Source: Ailurus styani
Taxonomy: Eukaryota; Chordata; Mammalia; Carnivora; Ailuridae
Direction of reading: 5' to 3'
NCBI GenBank assembly: GCA_002007465.1
Contig: LNAC01000003.1
Coordinates: 15,009,322 to 15,073,321, forward strand
DNA length: 64,000 nt
Below, one piece after another: positions 21,783-35,994 of the stretch (position 1 is its first letter; each line of letters starts with the position of its first letter). The notes below the pieces were generated by a model. It made no database searches, was not told where the DNA came from, and saw nothing but the letters and a program-made list of their open reading frames with translations. The position numbers and the translations under genes are program-made.

Positions 21783-24700
21783 TTAAACGAATGTATCTTC
21801 TTTATAAAATTGAAAAGACTCAGACTTTTCAAATGAATTTTAATTTTAATTTCAACAGACGTAATTTAGAAATAAAACTGTGAAATATGTCTCCCCCACT
21901 CACACGATTACATAAGGACTTTTAAAGCAGGTGTGTCTGTGCATATATACCTATTTATTTGCACATTTTGCTATCCTGTGGAAATTATATGTTCACGGGA
22001 GGAATCAGCCACTGGTTTTGATATTATTTTTATTCTGATAAAGATTATTTTCATATCGCAATTTTGGAACTTTATTTTACAACTTAGTGCTAAAATTTGT
22101 GTTAGTGTTGAACTAAAAATTTCCAATCAAAATCAAAAAACTCCCACAATCAACCATTGAATAATTTCGTGTATATATTATTCAACAAAGGCAAATCACA
22201 TGAACATCAGGAAGTTTCCCATTAATATCATCCTTCTAAGTATAATAAATTCTTCAGTCATTTTTATGCCTTTAAAACCTGCCTTCACCCCATCCCCCAT
22301 TGATGAAAAGTTACATGTTTTCATTTAAGCCTACACAGATCAATTATTTAGCTTTTTGCAGATTTCTTTTACACATAATTACCTTGAGAAAGAAAGATGA
22401 GTTCGTGAAAGCTTCTAAGGAATTTATGCAAAAAAAAAAAAAAAAAAAAAAGGTGCCCAAGTTGCTTTTCATTTTTAGAGGGCTTTTTTCTCTATTTATT
22501 TAAAGACTACATTATGTAGTCATTCATTCTGTAAATTAAACCTTTTGATTCTGAGTAGCATTATGCAAAGCTAGCTTATTGTACGTATTTGCAAATACAC
22601 TATATTAGTGAATGCTTTCTTTTTCTTTGCCCAAATTGCCAAAATGTGTCACAACAAAGGACATCTTTAATGTTACCAAAATAGAGAGTTTTGTGTATGC
22701 TATCATAAGCACAATATATGGTAGAGTCACTCAAGACACCCAAAGAGATGTAAAACTATGAGATAAAAAAAAAATGAAAACACTGTGAAAAAGTTAAAAG
22801 CACAATAATATGAAAGTCATGGAAAAGTCACCTAGGGGCACCTAATCATTGAAGCACAACTACTAACATGAAGGAAGTTTGATGAAACTAGGTTTTGGGG
22901 AATTTTTCCCATTCCCACCCTTCACTTGCTCCAAAAGTAACTGTTGGCTCTTCAGATTCCCTGGGGTCTTCTAAGGCGGGCAAGAGATTTGTTGGAACAG
23001 ATCCTCAGAAACAGAGCAGAAGAAATGCAGTAAAGCTGAGTTGCTTAGATATTCCCGACTATTTTGTCACTATTTTTGAACTGTGATTGACATATTAACC
23101 CTCTCTCCTGTGTTCCCTGGATTCCATTAATTGTGTTTAAATAATTATTTACATGAGACATCACAAGATCCCAGTGATAGGACAGGGTCTGAGGAGAAGA
23201 GGTAGAATTTAGAGAGCTAAGATGTGTTGGTATCTCTTTGTCTAATCTTTAACCACCATATTTAGAAACAGAAAATTTTAAAAAAGGACTTGAAAAACCC
23301 TTTATGTTATTTGTGTATAGGGAGGAAGTTTGCACAGGGCCAGTGAATCAGGGAGGAAACAAAAAGGAGCTGAGTGTGGAAAAGAAAAAAATCATCTTCT
23401 ATGAATTTAAGAAGAAAATGAACTTAAATGATGTTATCTGTTCTAAAGTGTTGTCCATTTTAAAGGTGTTTTGGTTGAGTCAATATCCTCTCAAATATAT
23501 ACACTGTATATACACAAATATTACACACTGTACGGATATTTAAGAGAAAACACACAAGAAACATTGTCAGATGGCTGCTATTAAAATAAATATGCACTTC
23601 TAGCTAAATAACTACTAACCATATTTTATGTCTAAGTATTGTAAATTAATATAAATTATATTTAATATAAATCTCAATATACATTAAGAGAAAAAAAAAA
23701 GAAACATGGATTATTTGTCCATGGAGGCAAGGAGACTGAGGAACAATCTAATATTCAATAGTTTTTCATATGTATGTGTTACACACATGTGTCTTAATAT
23801 ATATGTGTATATTTATTTTTATCATAGTTTATTGTCCTGGGTGGTTTGTTCATTCGTTCTACAGTATTTACATTTCTAAACTTTCCTGGATTCTCACATC
23901 ACTTCTGCTACTCATTACCTCACCTCCTTTAACTCTCAGATATACTGATGAGGTCTTGTTTTGAGGAGTATGAAAGCAAACAATGTGAATTCAGAATATG
24001 ATTTACATTGCACTTGGGAATAATGTGATAGTGAAAAAGTACAAATTCAGAAAGAAATCACTGATGACTTTAGGATCTTCAGAATGTTTGCTTTTTACAA
24101 ACTGTGCAGATGTGTGATTTCAGTACAGTGTAACAGTGGTACTGTAAATGTTTAAAACTAATTTTGTCTTAAAATGTTTTTGTTTGTTTGGTGGTGGTGG
24201 TTGTTTTGTCTATTGAGAAACAAAAGCACTTGGGATGAAAACAGATACTAGGTATGGTATAACTTGGGTTTCACCAGTGAGCCTGCGTTCTTTACAGTAA
24301 TACACTTGTTCATGCTAACTTAAGGCAGATGTGCAAATTTATACCAAAAAAAAATCTATTTTCAGTGAGGTCTATACAATTGACAGATAGAAAGCAAATG
24401 AAAGAGAAAAATTTTAGTCTCTGGAGCCTAGCTTGCAGAGATTTTGATGCCCACAGGCCTGAGTATGGCTGAGCAAGGCCACCAGTGGCCACCAGTAACT
24501 CCCCTCCCCAACTGCCCTTGGCCAGTCAGTCCTCTTTGGTCGTAAGTTGTATCTCTTTACCTTATACTGCAGTACACACAGTACAAGTATTACCATTTTA
24601 AGATAGGAAAACATTGCCCTAAGGAGCTAGGACTTCCTGGGTCTGAGAATTGCTTTGCATTTCTTTCTGTAAAGGAAGAGTCTTTGATTGTACTCCCTGC

Positions 24701-25935
24701 TGTATCTATGCCTATGTCTATGTCTATATTCTTATTTATATCTCTTCTACAGATATTTCTTGAGCATACATAATATGCCATACTCAGTGCAAAATAATCA
24801 AAATCTGATTTTGATGAATGTTATGTAGACAAGCAATATATAAAGCAAAAACACAATCTGCAACAAATAATGACTAGACACTTTGTCTAATTTATACAAT
24901 ATTTCTATTTGTTATAAAGTGAATCTTGATTTTTTAAAAATGCATCCCATCTTTCTTGTACTGTAATCTAGGTAAGCTTAATATCTTCGCGTTGTCAAAA
25001 GCCGACCTTTGTGCCTCAGCTCCAAAATATAACCTGAAGACAGAGTTTGGGATAAATAGGAACAATAACTTTTTTGCTTCTCTGGGCAAAGGAGTCTTCA
25101 ACAGGGTATGGCCTTCAAAAAACTGCGAGCCCTCCCAAGGAAGGGGCTGGGGGGATTTACAGAGAAATATAGATCTAGCCAGTTTTGACAAGAATTGTAT
25201 ATGTGCTGCCAGCCTTGTATATTAGTCATTTTCAGGGTTTTCAAAGAGAGAGCGAGAGGAAAAAAAAAAAAGTTTCACTGAAACAAAAGGCTAAGAAGAG
25301 AGGAGAGAAGGTTCACAGAAGAGAGGAATACGGTTACTTTAAAGTTGAGTTTCGCTTAAGCATTAGTGCAGCCATTTTGATTTTCGTTTAACTTTTTGCT
25401 TTAAAGCAGTTTCACTTGCTCTTCTTCTAAATATGAAACTTTATTCTGGTTCATGTCTATGAGACTGGATTATCTGTTACTCTCAGTATTATTGATTTAA
25501 GAGATCCTCATCTTGGTATTTCTAAGGAAAGAGCCAAAATATCCTGGTATTTCTGTTTGTGAAGATTCAAAAGCAATGAAGCAAGCTATTTCCCTTGAAT
25601 GCTGTTACTCATGACAAAGGAGCTAACTGCTTAATTCCAGGGGTCTGTTATTATTTGTAAACTGGTTCTTAAATAAGGATACTTACAGATGCCTCTTGCT
25701 CCAGATGGTACCATTTAACTGCCTGTGTCACTCATGAGTGGTTTTCTGCTTTAGCTTTAAACAAATACTCAACCCAGCAATTCTGTTATCAAGAATTCTC
25801 TCTTCAAATTGGAACAAAATCCAAAAGTGCTGCATGAAGTGACAGCAAAAGCAATTTCCTTCAGCATGGGACACATGGGTTAAAAATAAACAGAGCATGA
25901 AGGTACTGGTCGTGATCAAAAAAAGAACTGTAGCC
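21783..25935. other. AT-rich unique sequence
   Basis: No SINE or recognisable LINE occurs in about 4.1 kb, an unusually clean stretch for this window. A 22-base A homopolymer lies at 22431-22452. Open frames up to 89 codons overlap on opposite strands (for example 24934-25225) and have no domain signatures. Confidence 0.5.
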
Positions 25936-25939
25936 AAAT

Positions 25940-26100
25940 GGAAAGGGAAAAGATCTCTGGACTTACTTCGAAGATCTGAGTGCAAGTCCTGCCTCCACTA
26001 CTTAATAGCCTAGTACTTTGATCCATCTCAAAAAGGTAAGGAAAACTTCATCCCTTTCACAGGATTTGAGGGCTATATAAAATAATCAGTAATTTTCCAC
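25940..26100 (+). repeat. MIR relic, probable
   Basis: The order 'ctctggacttacttcgaaga', 'tgagtgcaagtcctgcctcc' and 'actacttaatagcctagtac' recalls the 5' half of MIR (agactctggagtc..., gttcgaatcctggctctgcc, acttactagctgtgtgac). The 3' half is unclear. Confidence 0.5.
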
Positions 26101-26689
26101 ACTCTATCTGATGGATGTTAATAGATGTTACCAGAGGGAAAAAATATATGTTTTGTGACTCTCCAAGAAGACACATGTGTTACTATGTTTCCTTAATTTG
26201 TTTTGGCCCTCAGCCAGCAACTCTTGTTGGAAAAATATTCATTGCATGGAACACTTTTTAGGAAATGTTACTCTAGTCTCTAGAATGGGATTCAAGTTTA
26301 AGCTGTTAAAAATTTAGATGTAACAGTAGACAGTAATCTGGGGCCTATATTTTACTAATTTGTGTTCTGAGGAAATTTCCTATCTGATTCTCCAAGTTAA
26401 TCCATTATAAATAATGTTTTAAAATCAATTAATTAGAAGTTATGAAACTTAATACATTAGATAATTAAAAATAAACAACCAAAAAGTAAAACAAATAAAA
26501 AGTCTTTTTGTGTCCACAGGCTCAGAGAACACTGGCTATACTTCTGTTTTATGTTTAAGACATAATCTGATATTATTTTGCCTCCATCACAGAATTTTTA
26601 CTTTATAATTTTACTAGTACAGCTTAAACTGAAGCTCTGTGAAAATTTTAAGGTTATTTTTGCATTAATTTTAGTATGTAAGTATTAGA

Positions 26690-26885
26690 GAAACAGCTTA
26701 AGTAATGGATAAATCTTGGATTTAAATCCTAAAAGCCGCTTGTTCTGTGATCTCTACAATTTACATATCTTTCTAGCCTCGGTTTTCTCATACATAAAGT
26801 GGGTATAGTAATATCTACCTTCCAGATTATTTGGGAAGTACAAAGAAGGAAATCATCAGATGAAAGCAATTGACATGCAGCTGTT
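26690..26885 (+). repeat. MIR SINE relic
   Basis: The motifs 'cttggatttaaatcctaaaa', 'tagcctcggttttctcatac' and 'aaagtgggtatagtaatatc' follow the MIR sense order through the core. Confidence 0.65.
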
Positions 26886-26995
26886 ACTTTTGAATGTTAA
26901 TTGAAAGTCATGTATTTCCCTGTTTAAATGAAGATGTTCCATAGCACTGGGAATTAATAGACCAAAAATTCCTGGTTTTTAAAAGATTAGAAACA

Positions 26996-27185
26996 GGGGC
27001 CCCTGGGTGTCTCAGTCATTTGGTTAATGACCAACTCTGGATTTTGACTCAAATGTTGATCTCTGGGTCCTGAGATGGAGCCCCTGTTTTCAGTGGGGAG
27101 TTTGCTTGAGGATTCTCTCTCTCCCTCTCCTCCACTCCTCCCTCTGTTTGCTACCCCCCACAAATAAATAAAAATCTTAAAAAAA
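26996..27185 (+). mobile_element. CAN-SINE (older type)
   Basis: Head 'ggggcccctgggtgtctcag' is followed by a diverged middle ('gatctctgggtcctgagat'), a CT-rich tract and 'aaataaataaaaatctt' plus A tail. A flanking duplication of about 10 bases with one mismatch (attagaaaca / atcagaaaca) lies at 26986-26995 and 27186-27195. Confidence 0.92.
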
Positions 27186-27195
27186 ATCAGAAACA

Positions 27196-28276
27196 AATTT
27201 ATCTTTATTAAAACAACTGTAATCTATATGATGATGCAGTTAAATTTCAATTTATGTTGCAAAGAATAAAACAAAATATCTAATTTATGCTGCACATCTG
27301 CATCTATAAGCATCTTTCCTTAAATATTTCTTTCATATTTCTTCTCTGTGTCCTTTTGCATGCTCATGGTTACTTAGGTCTTGTAATGGAATTTAAATTT
27401 TAGTAGTTGTCCTTTTAAAATTGTAAACTATATTCTTGCCTCTTTTTACTTTATGTTTTTGATGGTCTGAAGCATAATACCATGTATATTAATTATCCTC
27501 ATTTTAAAATTATTGTTGGCCTCTTGTATTAACACCTTTTTCCACTTTCAGTTTCTCTTCCACCAGTCTGGTAATCGCTGGCACACATGAAAATCATTGT
27601 GAGCATTGGTTCAGATTGTAGGGGCCTCAAGGACATAAGGAGGGAAGAGGTTCATAGCTGATGGTTGTGTTTTAAGACCCATAAAGAGGCCGCCACTGCA
27701 GCTCAAGTATTTGTCTATTAGTGACCGAAAGTCACCTAGAATAAAAGACCAGCACTCACTCTGCTATCTCCAGAAACAATGCCAGATTCCTTTCTTTCTA
27801 GAAACCTGTCCTAAGGCTTTATCCTTGGAGCCAAATACTGTGGCAAATCTGAGAGCAAGGGGGTGGTATGGTTGCTCCGTAGCTCCTTGATTAATTTACA
27901 TCACCAATTGCCCCATATTTCTGTTTCTTAGACTGGAGTATTCTGGAGTTCTGAAGAAAATACTTCAGAGCAAGTCTGTATTTCTCCTATCTTGTACTAA
28001 CGGTTACTAGTCCTGTTAAATTTCCCCATCTGTCTCCAGTTGTTTTGTATATTCAGAAGTTCTTTAACTTTCTGGTCAATACTATGAATTTATTCTAAAT
28101 TTCTAATTGCTTCTTTCTCTCCCATAGGATATTTTTACAGGGAGGTAGGGAGAGGTAAAGTCCCCATCTGGAAATGGATAACTTTAAAAGATTTTTGTCT
28201 TTTTAAGATCACGTTTTTCTTTGACTCTATGTGTGGTCACAGTGAGTCTATATATGGTCTTCTCATTCTCCTTTTT
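27196..28276. other. Unique sequence
   Basis: No feature was recognised. It is AT-rich, with a modestly mixed section near 27600-27900. Confidence 0.5.
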
Positions 28277-28288
28277 AAACATTTTTGA

Positions 28289-28484
28289 GGGTGCCTGGGT
28301 GGCTCAGTGGGTTAAAGCCTCTGCCTTTGGCTCAGGTCATGATCTCAGGGTCCTGGGATCGAGGCCCGCATCAGGCTCTCCGCTCAGCGGAAAGCCTGCT
28401 TCCCCTCCCCCCCTGCCTGCCTCTTTGCCTACTTGTGATCTCTATCTCTGTGTCAAATAAATAAATAAAATCTTAAAAAAAAAA
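28289..28484 (+). mobile_element. CAN-SINE (mustelid type), young
   Basis: It carries 'gggtgcctgggtggctcag', the mustelid 'tgggttaaagcctctgcc', 'ggtcatgatctcagggtcct', a CT-rich stretch with 'cctacttgtgatctct' and (AAAT)n plus an A tail. A perfect 12-base duplication (aaacatttttga) lies at 28277-28288 and 28485-28496. The 79-codon open frame crossing it is a SINE frame. Confidence 0.97.
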
Positions 28485-28589
28485 AAACATTTTTGACTAT
28501 AGCAACAAAGAGTCTTATTTCTCAGTTTTTGGCTTGGTTTAGTTCTTCAACAGAAGAAATTCTTCAGAGTTGAATGTGCATTATTTATG

Positions 28590-28690
28590 TATTCATGCGT
28601 TCATTCATCAGGTATTTGTTAAGCATATCATGGATACCAGATGATGAAGAAATATGGACAAAGCCTCACTAGCAGAGAGCTACACTCCTT
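28590..28690 (-). repeat. LINE-2 (L2) 3' end, antisense
   Basis: The run 'gcgttcattcatcaggtatt' with 'tgttaagcatatcatgg' is the reversed L2 3' terminus (attcattcaacaaatatttattgagc...). Confidence 0.6.
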
Positions 28691-31600
28691 TTCTGTAAAC
28701 ACAGAACAGGTTTTCTTTATTTTTGCCCATGAGAAGAGATTTGTCTTTAACTTTCTGCTTATTTAAACTATTAGCATAGCATATGTTTAGTTTTTGTTTA
28801 AAAACTTACTTATTCTTTGTAAGATTAAAAAATCTTCATTCTAACCTAGCAACTGAAAAGACTATTTACGATTAAATTTCAAGCTTCAAATATAACAGAA
28901 AATTAAACTGATGTTTTAATTTCGCCATCATTACCATGTATGTTCTAGAGACATCCTAATCAAATTGTTCCCATCATGTAGGATATAACTGATGGCCCTT
29001 AGTGCAAATGGCTGTTTTTAAATTAAATTATTGAAATTTATTTTTTATAGGTCTCCCAAGACCTGTAGAGTTAAAATGCATCTTGCCTATATTGAAGAAG
29101 AAACTTCCTGATATTAAAATGGGATGAGTTTCCAAGATTGTTTATGGAAATTCTTCTCCGCAGAGCTTATGGAACAATGTGTCCTCCTGTGTCTTTGGTC
29201 ATTTAAATGTGATTATCATTGAAGGCCAGAGACTAGACAAAGTAGCCTCCTAAGGCCCCTTTCAATCTCTTGACCTGTGTACAGCTTAGCCTCATCATCT
29301 CCACTAAGTGAAGTGTTTGTAAAAATGCCAAATGCACATGAAATTACCCTGTGCATATGCAAATGAGTTTATAGGACAAGGGATAGCTTGTTGGTTCTGG
29401 GGTTCCACGCCCTTCAAACAGGGACATGCATGAACCCAAGGGAACAGAATGTTATGCCAGGGATATCTGAAGCTGTGGGATGCACATGGTCCATCTTCCT
29501 GCCATGTCAATAATGCTAAAAATGTTGGAGACAATCATTTTTAATTTTAAATTTTTATTATAATAAATATGGATATATATTATAGAGTAGAAACCACAAA
29601 TTTTTGCACTGATTAAAAAAATAAGATGTAAGTCTTCAAGATAATTTCAGACAACTTTGGATTGTTCCCCCCCCCCGCCCCCCCCNCACTCCTTCACTCT
29701 CCTCTCCTATTTCTTGATGGCGGTGGTCTCAGTGCTTTTATGTAGGTGAAATGTATGGCCTATAACATGGGTTTCATTGCCCATGTGATTATCACAGCTT
29801 GAATAACCATGTTTTTCTTAATGCTAGTGGTTAATGTATCTAGATTCAATAAAATTTTGCTTTGAGACTAGCAGATTAGAACTTGATCTTTTTATAATTT
29901 GATAAAAGGGCAATATAAACCAGCCTTATGATCATCTCCTCTTTTTATATACATTAGTTATTTATTTTGAGAGATTCAGGCATTAACGTCTGATTGAAAG
30001 TTAAATATCAAAATGCATGAAGCATGCAAAATCCTCCTTCGAACCTTCATAGGTTATGCTAGCTACAGTTAGTTGCACTAGCGCAGCTCTTCTTCACTCT
30101 GATTGTACTCAGATTCTCTTTTTTGTGAATTTCCCAGTTATCATCTCAAGCCTTTCAAATCTGAATCTCTAGATGGTATTAAAATACCCTAAAAATCATG
30201 AAGAAGTTGGAGATAAACTGCACGCATATTCAAATTACTCAAATGACAGTTTTATTTTTAGTTAATTTTCATTTATGGATGTCTCTCAATTTTCTATCAA
30301 ACCCAGATAGACAGAGCCATGAATTCCGGCAATTTTTTCCATTTCTGGCATCTGTTTTAGAGATCTCCTCAAATAGAAAAATCTGTAAATACAACTCCAC
30401 TGGTTGACCTCACACCTTTTTCTTTCCCTCACTAAACATCCCTAACATTTAAGTCCAGAGGCAGGGCTGGGTGCAAACTCTTAATAGAGAGTGTGCACAT
30501 AATTTTTCTTGCTTATCTTGTGTCTCCCTTCTCTTCTCTTCAGAAGTCTACTGGGGAAAAATGTTTATTCTTCTCGTAGCTTTCCTTTTATTCCTGTATG
30601 AAACATTGGACTATTGGGATGTAAGCCAGTTCTGATTATTTCTAACCTTTTTCCAGTAGTAAAAAGACTGAGGTGTGCACTGTCCTGCCCATTTCATTTT
30701 TAACAACCCTCTCTACCCATGTGACTTAGCAAAAATAATTTCATGAATGAATTTTGGCACACTTGATTTGAAATCATGAATCAGGAACCCAGAAAAGCAA
30801 GTATCTGATCATCGAAATCATCATCCAAATCTTAGAGTTGGAAGGCATCCTTTACGTCTAACCACAGCAGTTCTGGATGCCTTCTTCAAAATTGCTATCT
30901 AAGGTCATTCAGCCTCTTGGACATCTTCAGTAAAAAGTGTCACTTTAAATACTTTCAGTGAAAATTTGTTGCCCAAAACAGACAATCACATTGGCAAATT
31001 TCACTCTTAAAAAGTGTGGTCTTAAAATGAATCCCAAATCTGCCATTTTATATTTTGCATCTACTGTTTCTGGTAATGTTCTCTGGAATAAATGCTCAAG
31101 TTTTATCCTTCTCCGTGGTGGACTTCAGATATTTGAAGGAATCATATCTCCTATAAATCTAGTGGTTTGCCAGAGCTGGCATATACTGGGTTACAAGAGC
31201 TAATGTTTTGATTTTCAGGAAGTTTGCCAACTGGTGGTTAAAACTGGCCATTATTAAAAATTAAATTATACAACCTTGAGGTTAAAGAAATTATATTGAA
31301 AAGATAATATATAGCTCTTCACTTCCTAATTAGTTTACTATTATCTATGATTGAGGTTGTTTATACCTATAGCTGCATGATAGAAACACTATATATTGTT
31401 GTGCTATGCACATTTCAATCCCGCATTCAGTGATATCATAACGGTAGCTTGAAATTGGCCATGATGGGAGTATTTATAACATAGAAATTAACAACTGCTA
31501 AAAAAATAGGGCTTTTCTCTCTCTTTTTCTAGAGAACTAGTTATAAATTTACACCACACTATGGCCTTGCCTCTGTTCCATCCTGAACATTTAATGCAGT

Positions 31601-32337
31601 TCCTTTTATCATCTTATAACCCTTCAAAATTCATTTCTCTATAATTTTATGAACAGCTCTATTCCCCCACATACTTCCTTCCAGATGTCCATTAGTTTCT
31701 ATTAGTACCCAGATCCTAACACAAAATTCTAAATGTATTTTCTATACAAAAAAGGCTAAAATTACAAATTGCCCCACCTATGACACAGGATTTTTGAAGG
31801 GCCCCAATAATATAAATAAAAAAGAACCATGAAAAACATAATGTGTTACAGAAATATAAAAAAAATTAGTCTTTACTAGTAGCACAGGTCACACAAGTAA
31901 TATAGCTACTATAAGCTTCAATGGTCAGAACAAATGTCACAAATACCATTCTCAGTCTTGGTGCCTCATTTTAATAATAACATGAATAAATTAAGTCCTT
32001 AGAAGGGTGCCCAGAATGGTAAGGAATCCGACTTTGATTTTGTTATTCTATCATAATCTTAGCTTTCTATGTTTTTTAAATTAAACTAATACTGATATTT
32101 GTTTATATTGTGTTGTGATTCACTAAAATTATTAAAGATTATCTCATAATTATATAATACACCCATTGATAACTGAGAATGGGTTTATAATAAGCTGACT
32201 TTCTACCAATAAAAAAACTAGATATTATAAGTAAAGCATTCTTAAAATTAGGTTAGTTTACATCTTCATATTCTTAAAATAATCCTCCATAGCTTCAGAA
32301 CAACAAAAAAGAAAACTATAATCTTTTAAAATGTGAA
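28691..32337. other. AT-rich unique sequence
   Basis: No SINE or gene is present. Positions 30800-30960 include a weak old-repeat-like segment. A C tract with one ambiguous base (N at 29686) lies at 29667-29687. Open frames reach 81 codons without motif. Confidence 0.5.
29667..29687 (+). repeat. Poly(C) tract with ambiguous base
   Basis: About 20 C are interrupted by one G and one N (29686). Homopolymer sequencing uncertainty is the simplest cause. Confidence 0.9.
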
Positions 32338-32351
32338 AACCCAAACCTTTT

Positions 32352-32538
32352 TTTTTTTTTTAAGATTTTATTGATTTATTTGACACAGAGAGAGAGCACA
32401 AGTAGGCAGGTAGAGAGAGAGGGAGAAGCAGGCTCCCTGCTGAACAGAGAGCCTGACGTGGGGCTTGATCCCAGAACTGGTCAGGTCATGACCTGAGCCA
32501 AAGGCAGAGGCTTAACCTACTGAGCCAGCCAGGTGCTC
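32352..32538 (-). mobile_element. CAN-SINE (mustelid-like), antisense
   Basis: Minus-strand head 'gagcacctggctggctcag' is followed by 'taggttaagcctctgcc' and a small local rearrangement where 'ggtcatgacctgaccag' replaces the usual 'catgatcccagggtcct' order. A perfect 14-base duplication (aacccaaacctttt) lies at 32338-32351 and 32539-32552. Confidence 0.96.
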
Positions 32539-32679
32539 AACCCAAACCTTTTATAGCAGAATAAGAAACATCAAAACCTATTCTTTGAAGTGTCATCATG
32601 CGTAATGAATACAACCAAAAGTAAATATGATAAAGCAATATCAACAGAGGAAATTGTGTAATGTGCAACAAAGTAGATT

Positions 32680-33170
32680 AATATATTAAGTAAAGATAGA
32701 GACATGGAACCAGGGACAGAAATGAAATGAAGAGGACAAGTCTAAAGGCACTGGGAACTGGAGGATGAGGCTACAAAGATAGATAGGCTAAAATTAGTGA
32801 CAATATCATACATGTTATTAAAGATTAGAAAACACATTTTTTTTATGTAGCAGGAGTCACTGAAGACATTTTTTAAAACTGCATAATCTGAAACAATGAT
32901 ATTTTATAAGATAATACTGGCAATGTTGTGGGCTGTATTAGAGAAGAAAGAAACTGAAAGGTAATGTGCCAGTAGTAAGTGGATGACAATGCAATAGATC
33001 AAATTTTAGAGGTGTTTTAAGGAGGGCCAGTGGAAGCTGAAAGAGAAAAATGCAGATTTGGTGATCTGCACAGGGATAGTAGCTAAAGCCATAGAATAAA
33101 AACAAATAAACATAATAAACAAATAAAACCACCACGGGAGTAAGTATAAAGAAAATACACTTTTGTTAGA
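32680..33170 (-). repeat. LINE-2-like relic, antisense
   Basis: G/A-rich text such as 'gcaggagtcactgaagaca' and 'agtggatgacaatgcaata' resembles the antisense L2 body (agggagccattgaagg...). It is weak, and the limits are estimates. Minus-strand frames in it are not genes. Confidence 0.4.
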
Positions 33171-35994
33171 ATCTTAGGGTAGGATAAAAAGAAAAAAAAA
33201 TTCAAGAAGAGGGTCTATAATGTCAAATATTGGGAGTGAGAAGCAGAGTAACATATATTTTTGAACAGTATTCTGCATAAGCATCTTCATAAATATGCCA
33301 TATTACTTTAATTAACATTTTGAATTACTTAGACTTACTTTTAAAAAACTGTATATTAATGTAAATAGAAAAATCATTAACAGAAGGTAATTGTAAAATA
33401 AGTGGAAAACTTCTAGTACCAAATAAAAGAATATTATGTGTCACTGGAAACTGACTTTTAGACAACCAATGGTTTAATACACAATATTTCAGGAAATACA
33501 GGACTAAGAAAAGCCAATCTCTCTCTCTATATATATATATAGTGAAGACTTAAAGGAGTTGAGTTTTGAGGAAAAGAATTAGGTTTAAGAGACAATTGAC
33601 AGCTTGTGAGCAGACTGAATGTATCAGCTTGTCCTTGAAGTCAGTTGCAGGATAGAGGACAAAGGATGTAACTGTGAGTGACAAAAACTAAGTCTGTCCT
33701 GATACCTAAGCTGGAATTTGGATATTTACATTAGAACATCTAAGAGATGGTAACTTTCACCTTTCAAACATGTTGCAGAATTTTGCATTCTGTACAGTTA
33801 TATCTCTAATAACATTATTTTCCATCTCTGCTGGAAGATGTTTTATCCTAAAAAGACTAAGAAATAAAAACATGTTCCAATAGAGGACTGAACAGGTAAA
33901 CATAAGGCCAAGCAATAGTTCTAGATTTGACATGACTGTATTGAAAGACAATGGTTTTCTCTATTTAATGTTAGAGGATGCAATTAGAGTAAAAGAAAAT
34001 TTTTAAAAAACACCTTTATTCTCTTTTTAAGTCCAAGTTGCTTTCTGCAGGAAAATAACCTCTCTTTTTATAGCTGTTTGTAATGTTGAAGAGAGAAGGG
34101 ATCTTTTATGGCAAAGGATATGCTGGAATGTACATGTCCTTCCAAATGTTAAAAACTTATTTAGATTTGCAAAGAAATTGTCTTTATACAATGAAAACCT
34201 CTCAGGAAGTCCAACTGCTTATTTGTTTGTTCTTTCAAGTGAAACAAATCATCATTAAAAAGGTTCAGCTTCAAATTAAGACCTTTTAGAAGCTTAGAAG
34301 GACTTGCTCACAAAAGTTCAAATCCCTTAGAAAATGGCTCATTGCTGCCTCAGAGAAAGAGAAAAATAGCTACTGATGAGATTCAAATCATTCTCTATCT
34401 TCTCTTTCATTAATTTTAAACATAATTCATAGGCCATTATGCTCTGGAAATCAAAATAATTATTCCTTATTGTAGCCTACCATTTTTCATCATTATACAC
34501 ACACAATGTCCAATTTCACCCCACTCATTCAAAATGGCGCTTAAAGCAGGCAAAAAAGATTAACTCCAATACTTACATTTGGCTTTAATTCATAGCTTTC
34601 TAAAGAGTTTTACTAGTCTAAATATGTATTTACACAATAGAATATGATGAGTCATTTCTAAAATGTAAACATACTTGTTTAAAAAATTGCTTAAATATGT
34701 ATTTCTGCCTGAGCTGCTCTCGGGATATTCCTACGAGATTCACAGCAATAACTCCCTAGTATTTGAATCACACCACTTTTCAGTACATTACAAATAATTA
34801 AAAAATAGCGGGCAAGGGGTAGAGGTAACTCTCAGAGTAGTCAAAATATTGTAGGCATTCATCTTTCTTGATGTTGGATAGCCATAGGGGTCCTGTCCCT
34901 TCTTTTCAACTGGGATCACCTTCAGTCTGTTCTAAGCTTTATAGCAGGTTGTTGTTTAAAACCTCTAATAATCAAATACCTGAGAAGATGTTTCGGAGAA
35001 TAATAGTGTTCACTTTCTATAGAGAAACATCTAGCTCAGCACCCTGGCTTTTTTCTTGGCTAGCTGTATATTCCACTGTACCATCAGTGCACCCTGTGCT
35101 TTTAAAAAGTCTGCAGCACATTAAAAAACACCCAAATCTTATTTTTTATTGCTAGTGGGGGTGCTCATGTGGGGCCGAGGGTCAGTGTGATCTTATGTCT
35201 GAAGTTTGTATCTCTGCCTTAACATGCCATTGCCAGTTCCAATTTCATTCCAAGATGAAATGAAAATGAGTTAGGATGGCAGGGTCCATCAGTATGGACA
35301 TAGAAAGAAAGGAAGCAGTGTACTAAGACTTATCTAGTTTTTAATCTCTATATTATTTAATGATACCCATTTTTACCATAGGGTGGTCTAATCTAAACAT
35401 TGCTCCAAGCAAACTATTTTGTAAGTGCCACATGCTGTATCTCTGTCTTGAGTGTTCTCTGGAATGTTCTATAGATCTCTATTTGACTAACTTGAAGTTG
35501 GAAGATTCCCCAACTCCCATTCTCTCTCCTCTATCCCCACCCCCAACACCTTATAAAATAACATCAGACACAGGCTGATTTTTCTGGGAAACAGATTTTG
35601 AGATGCAGAGCTTTAATGCAGTAATTTTATTGGAGAATGTACTCTAGATAAAAAGCCATTAAAGAGAGAATAAAGCAAGACGGGGCAGAGGGAGAAGTTG
35701 AACTGAAAGACTATCATAACAAAGGCCTCAGTGAGTCTGAGGAAGCTCTGGAGCTTGGATTTCCCCCCAGGTCTGTCTTGTATGGGGAAGGGAAGGATCA
35801 ACAAATGCCTTGCTTAGGAGGGTGAGGATTCAGTGTTTAGAGTTCTACAATCATCAGAGCTACTAGGTGTCAGATGTCAAATTTGCTCATGAATTGTTTC
35901 AGAAAATGTTTTTGCAGAAACATTTATATTGATGCTTCTAGGACTTCAGGCCCCTGCCTTCTTATCAGGAGAGTGGTGGAATTTGTTCTAAAAA
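33171..35994. other. AT-rich unique sequence
   Basis: A short (TC)n(TA)n microsatellite occurs at 33519-33541. Positions 35590-35830 are G/A-rich and may be an unclassified old LTR or LINE piece. No gene was found. Confidence 0.45.

Noticed and set aside
22431..22452. 22-A homopolymer as a second orphan poly(A) insertion
   Set aside because: No matching direct repeats flank it, so simple homopolymer growth is as likely.
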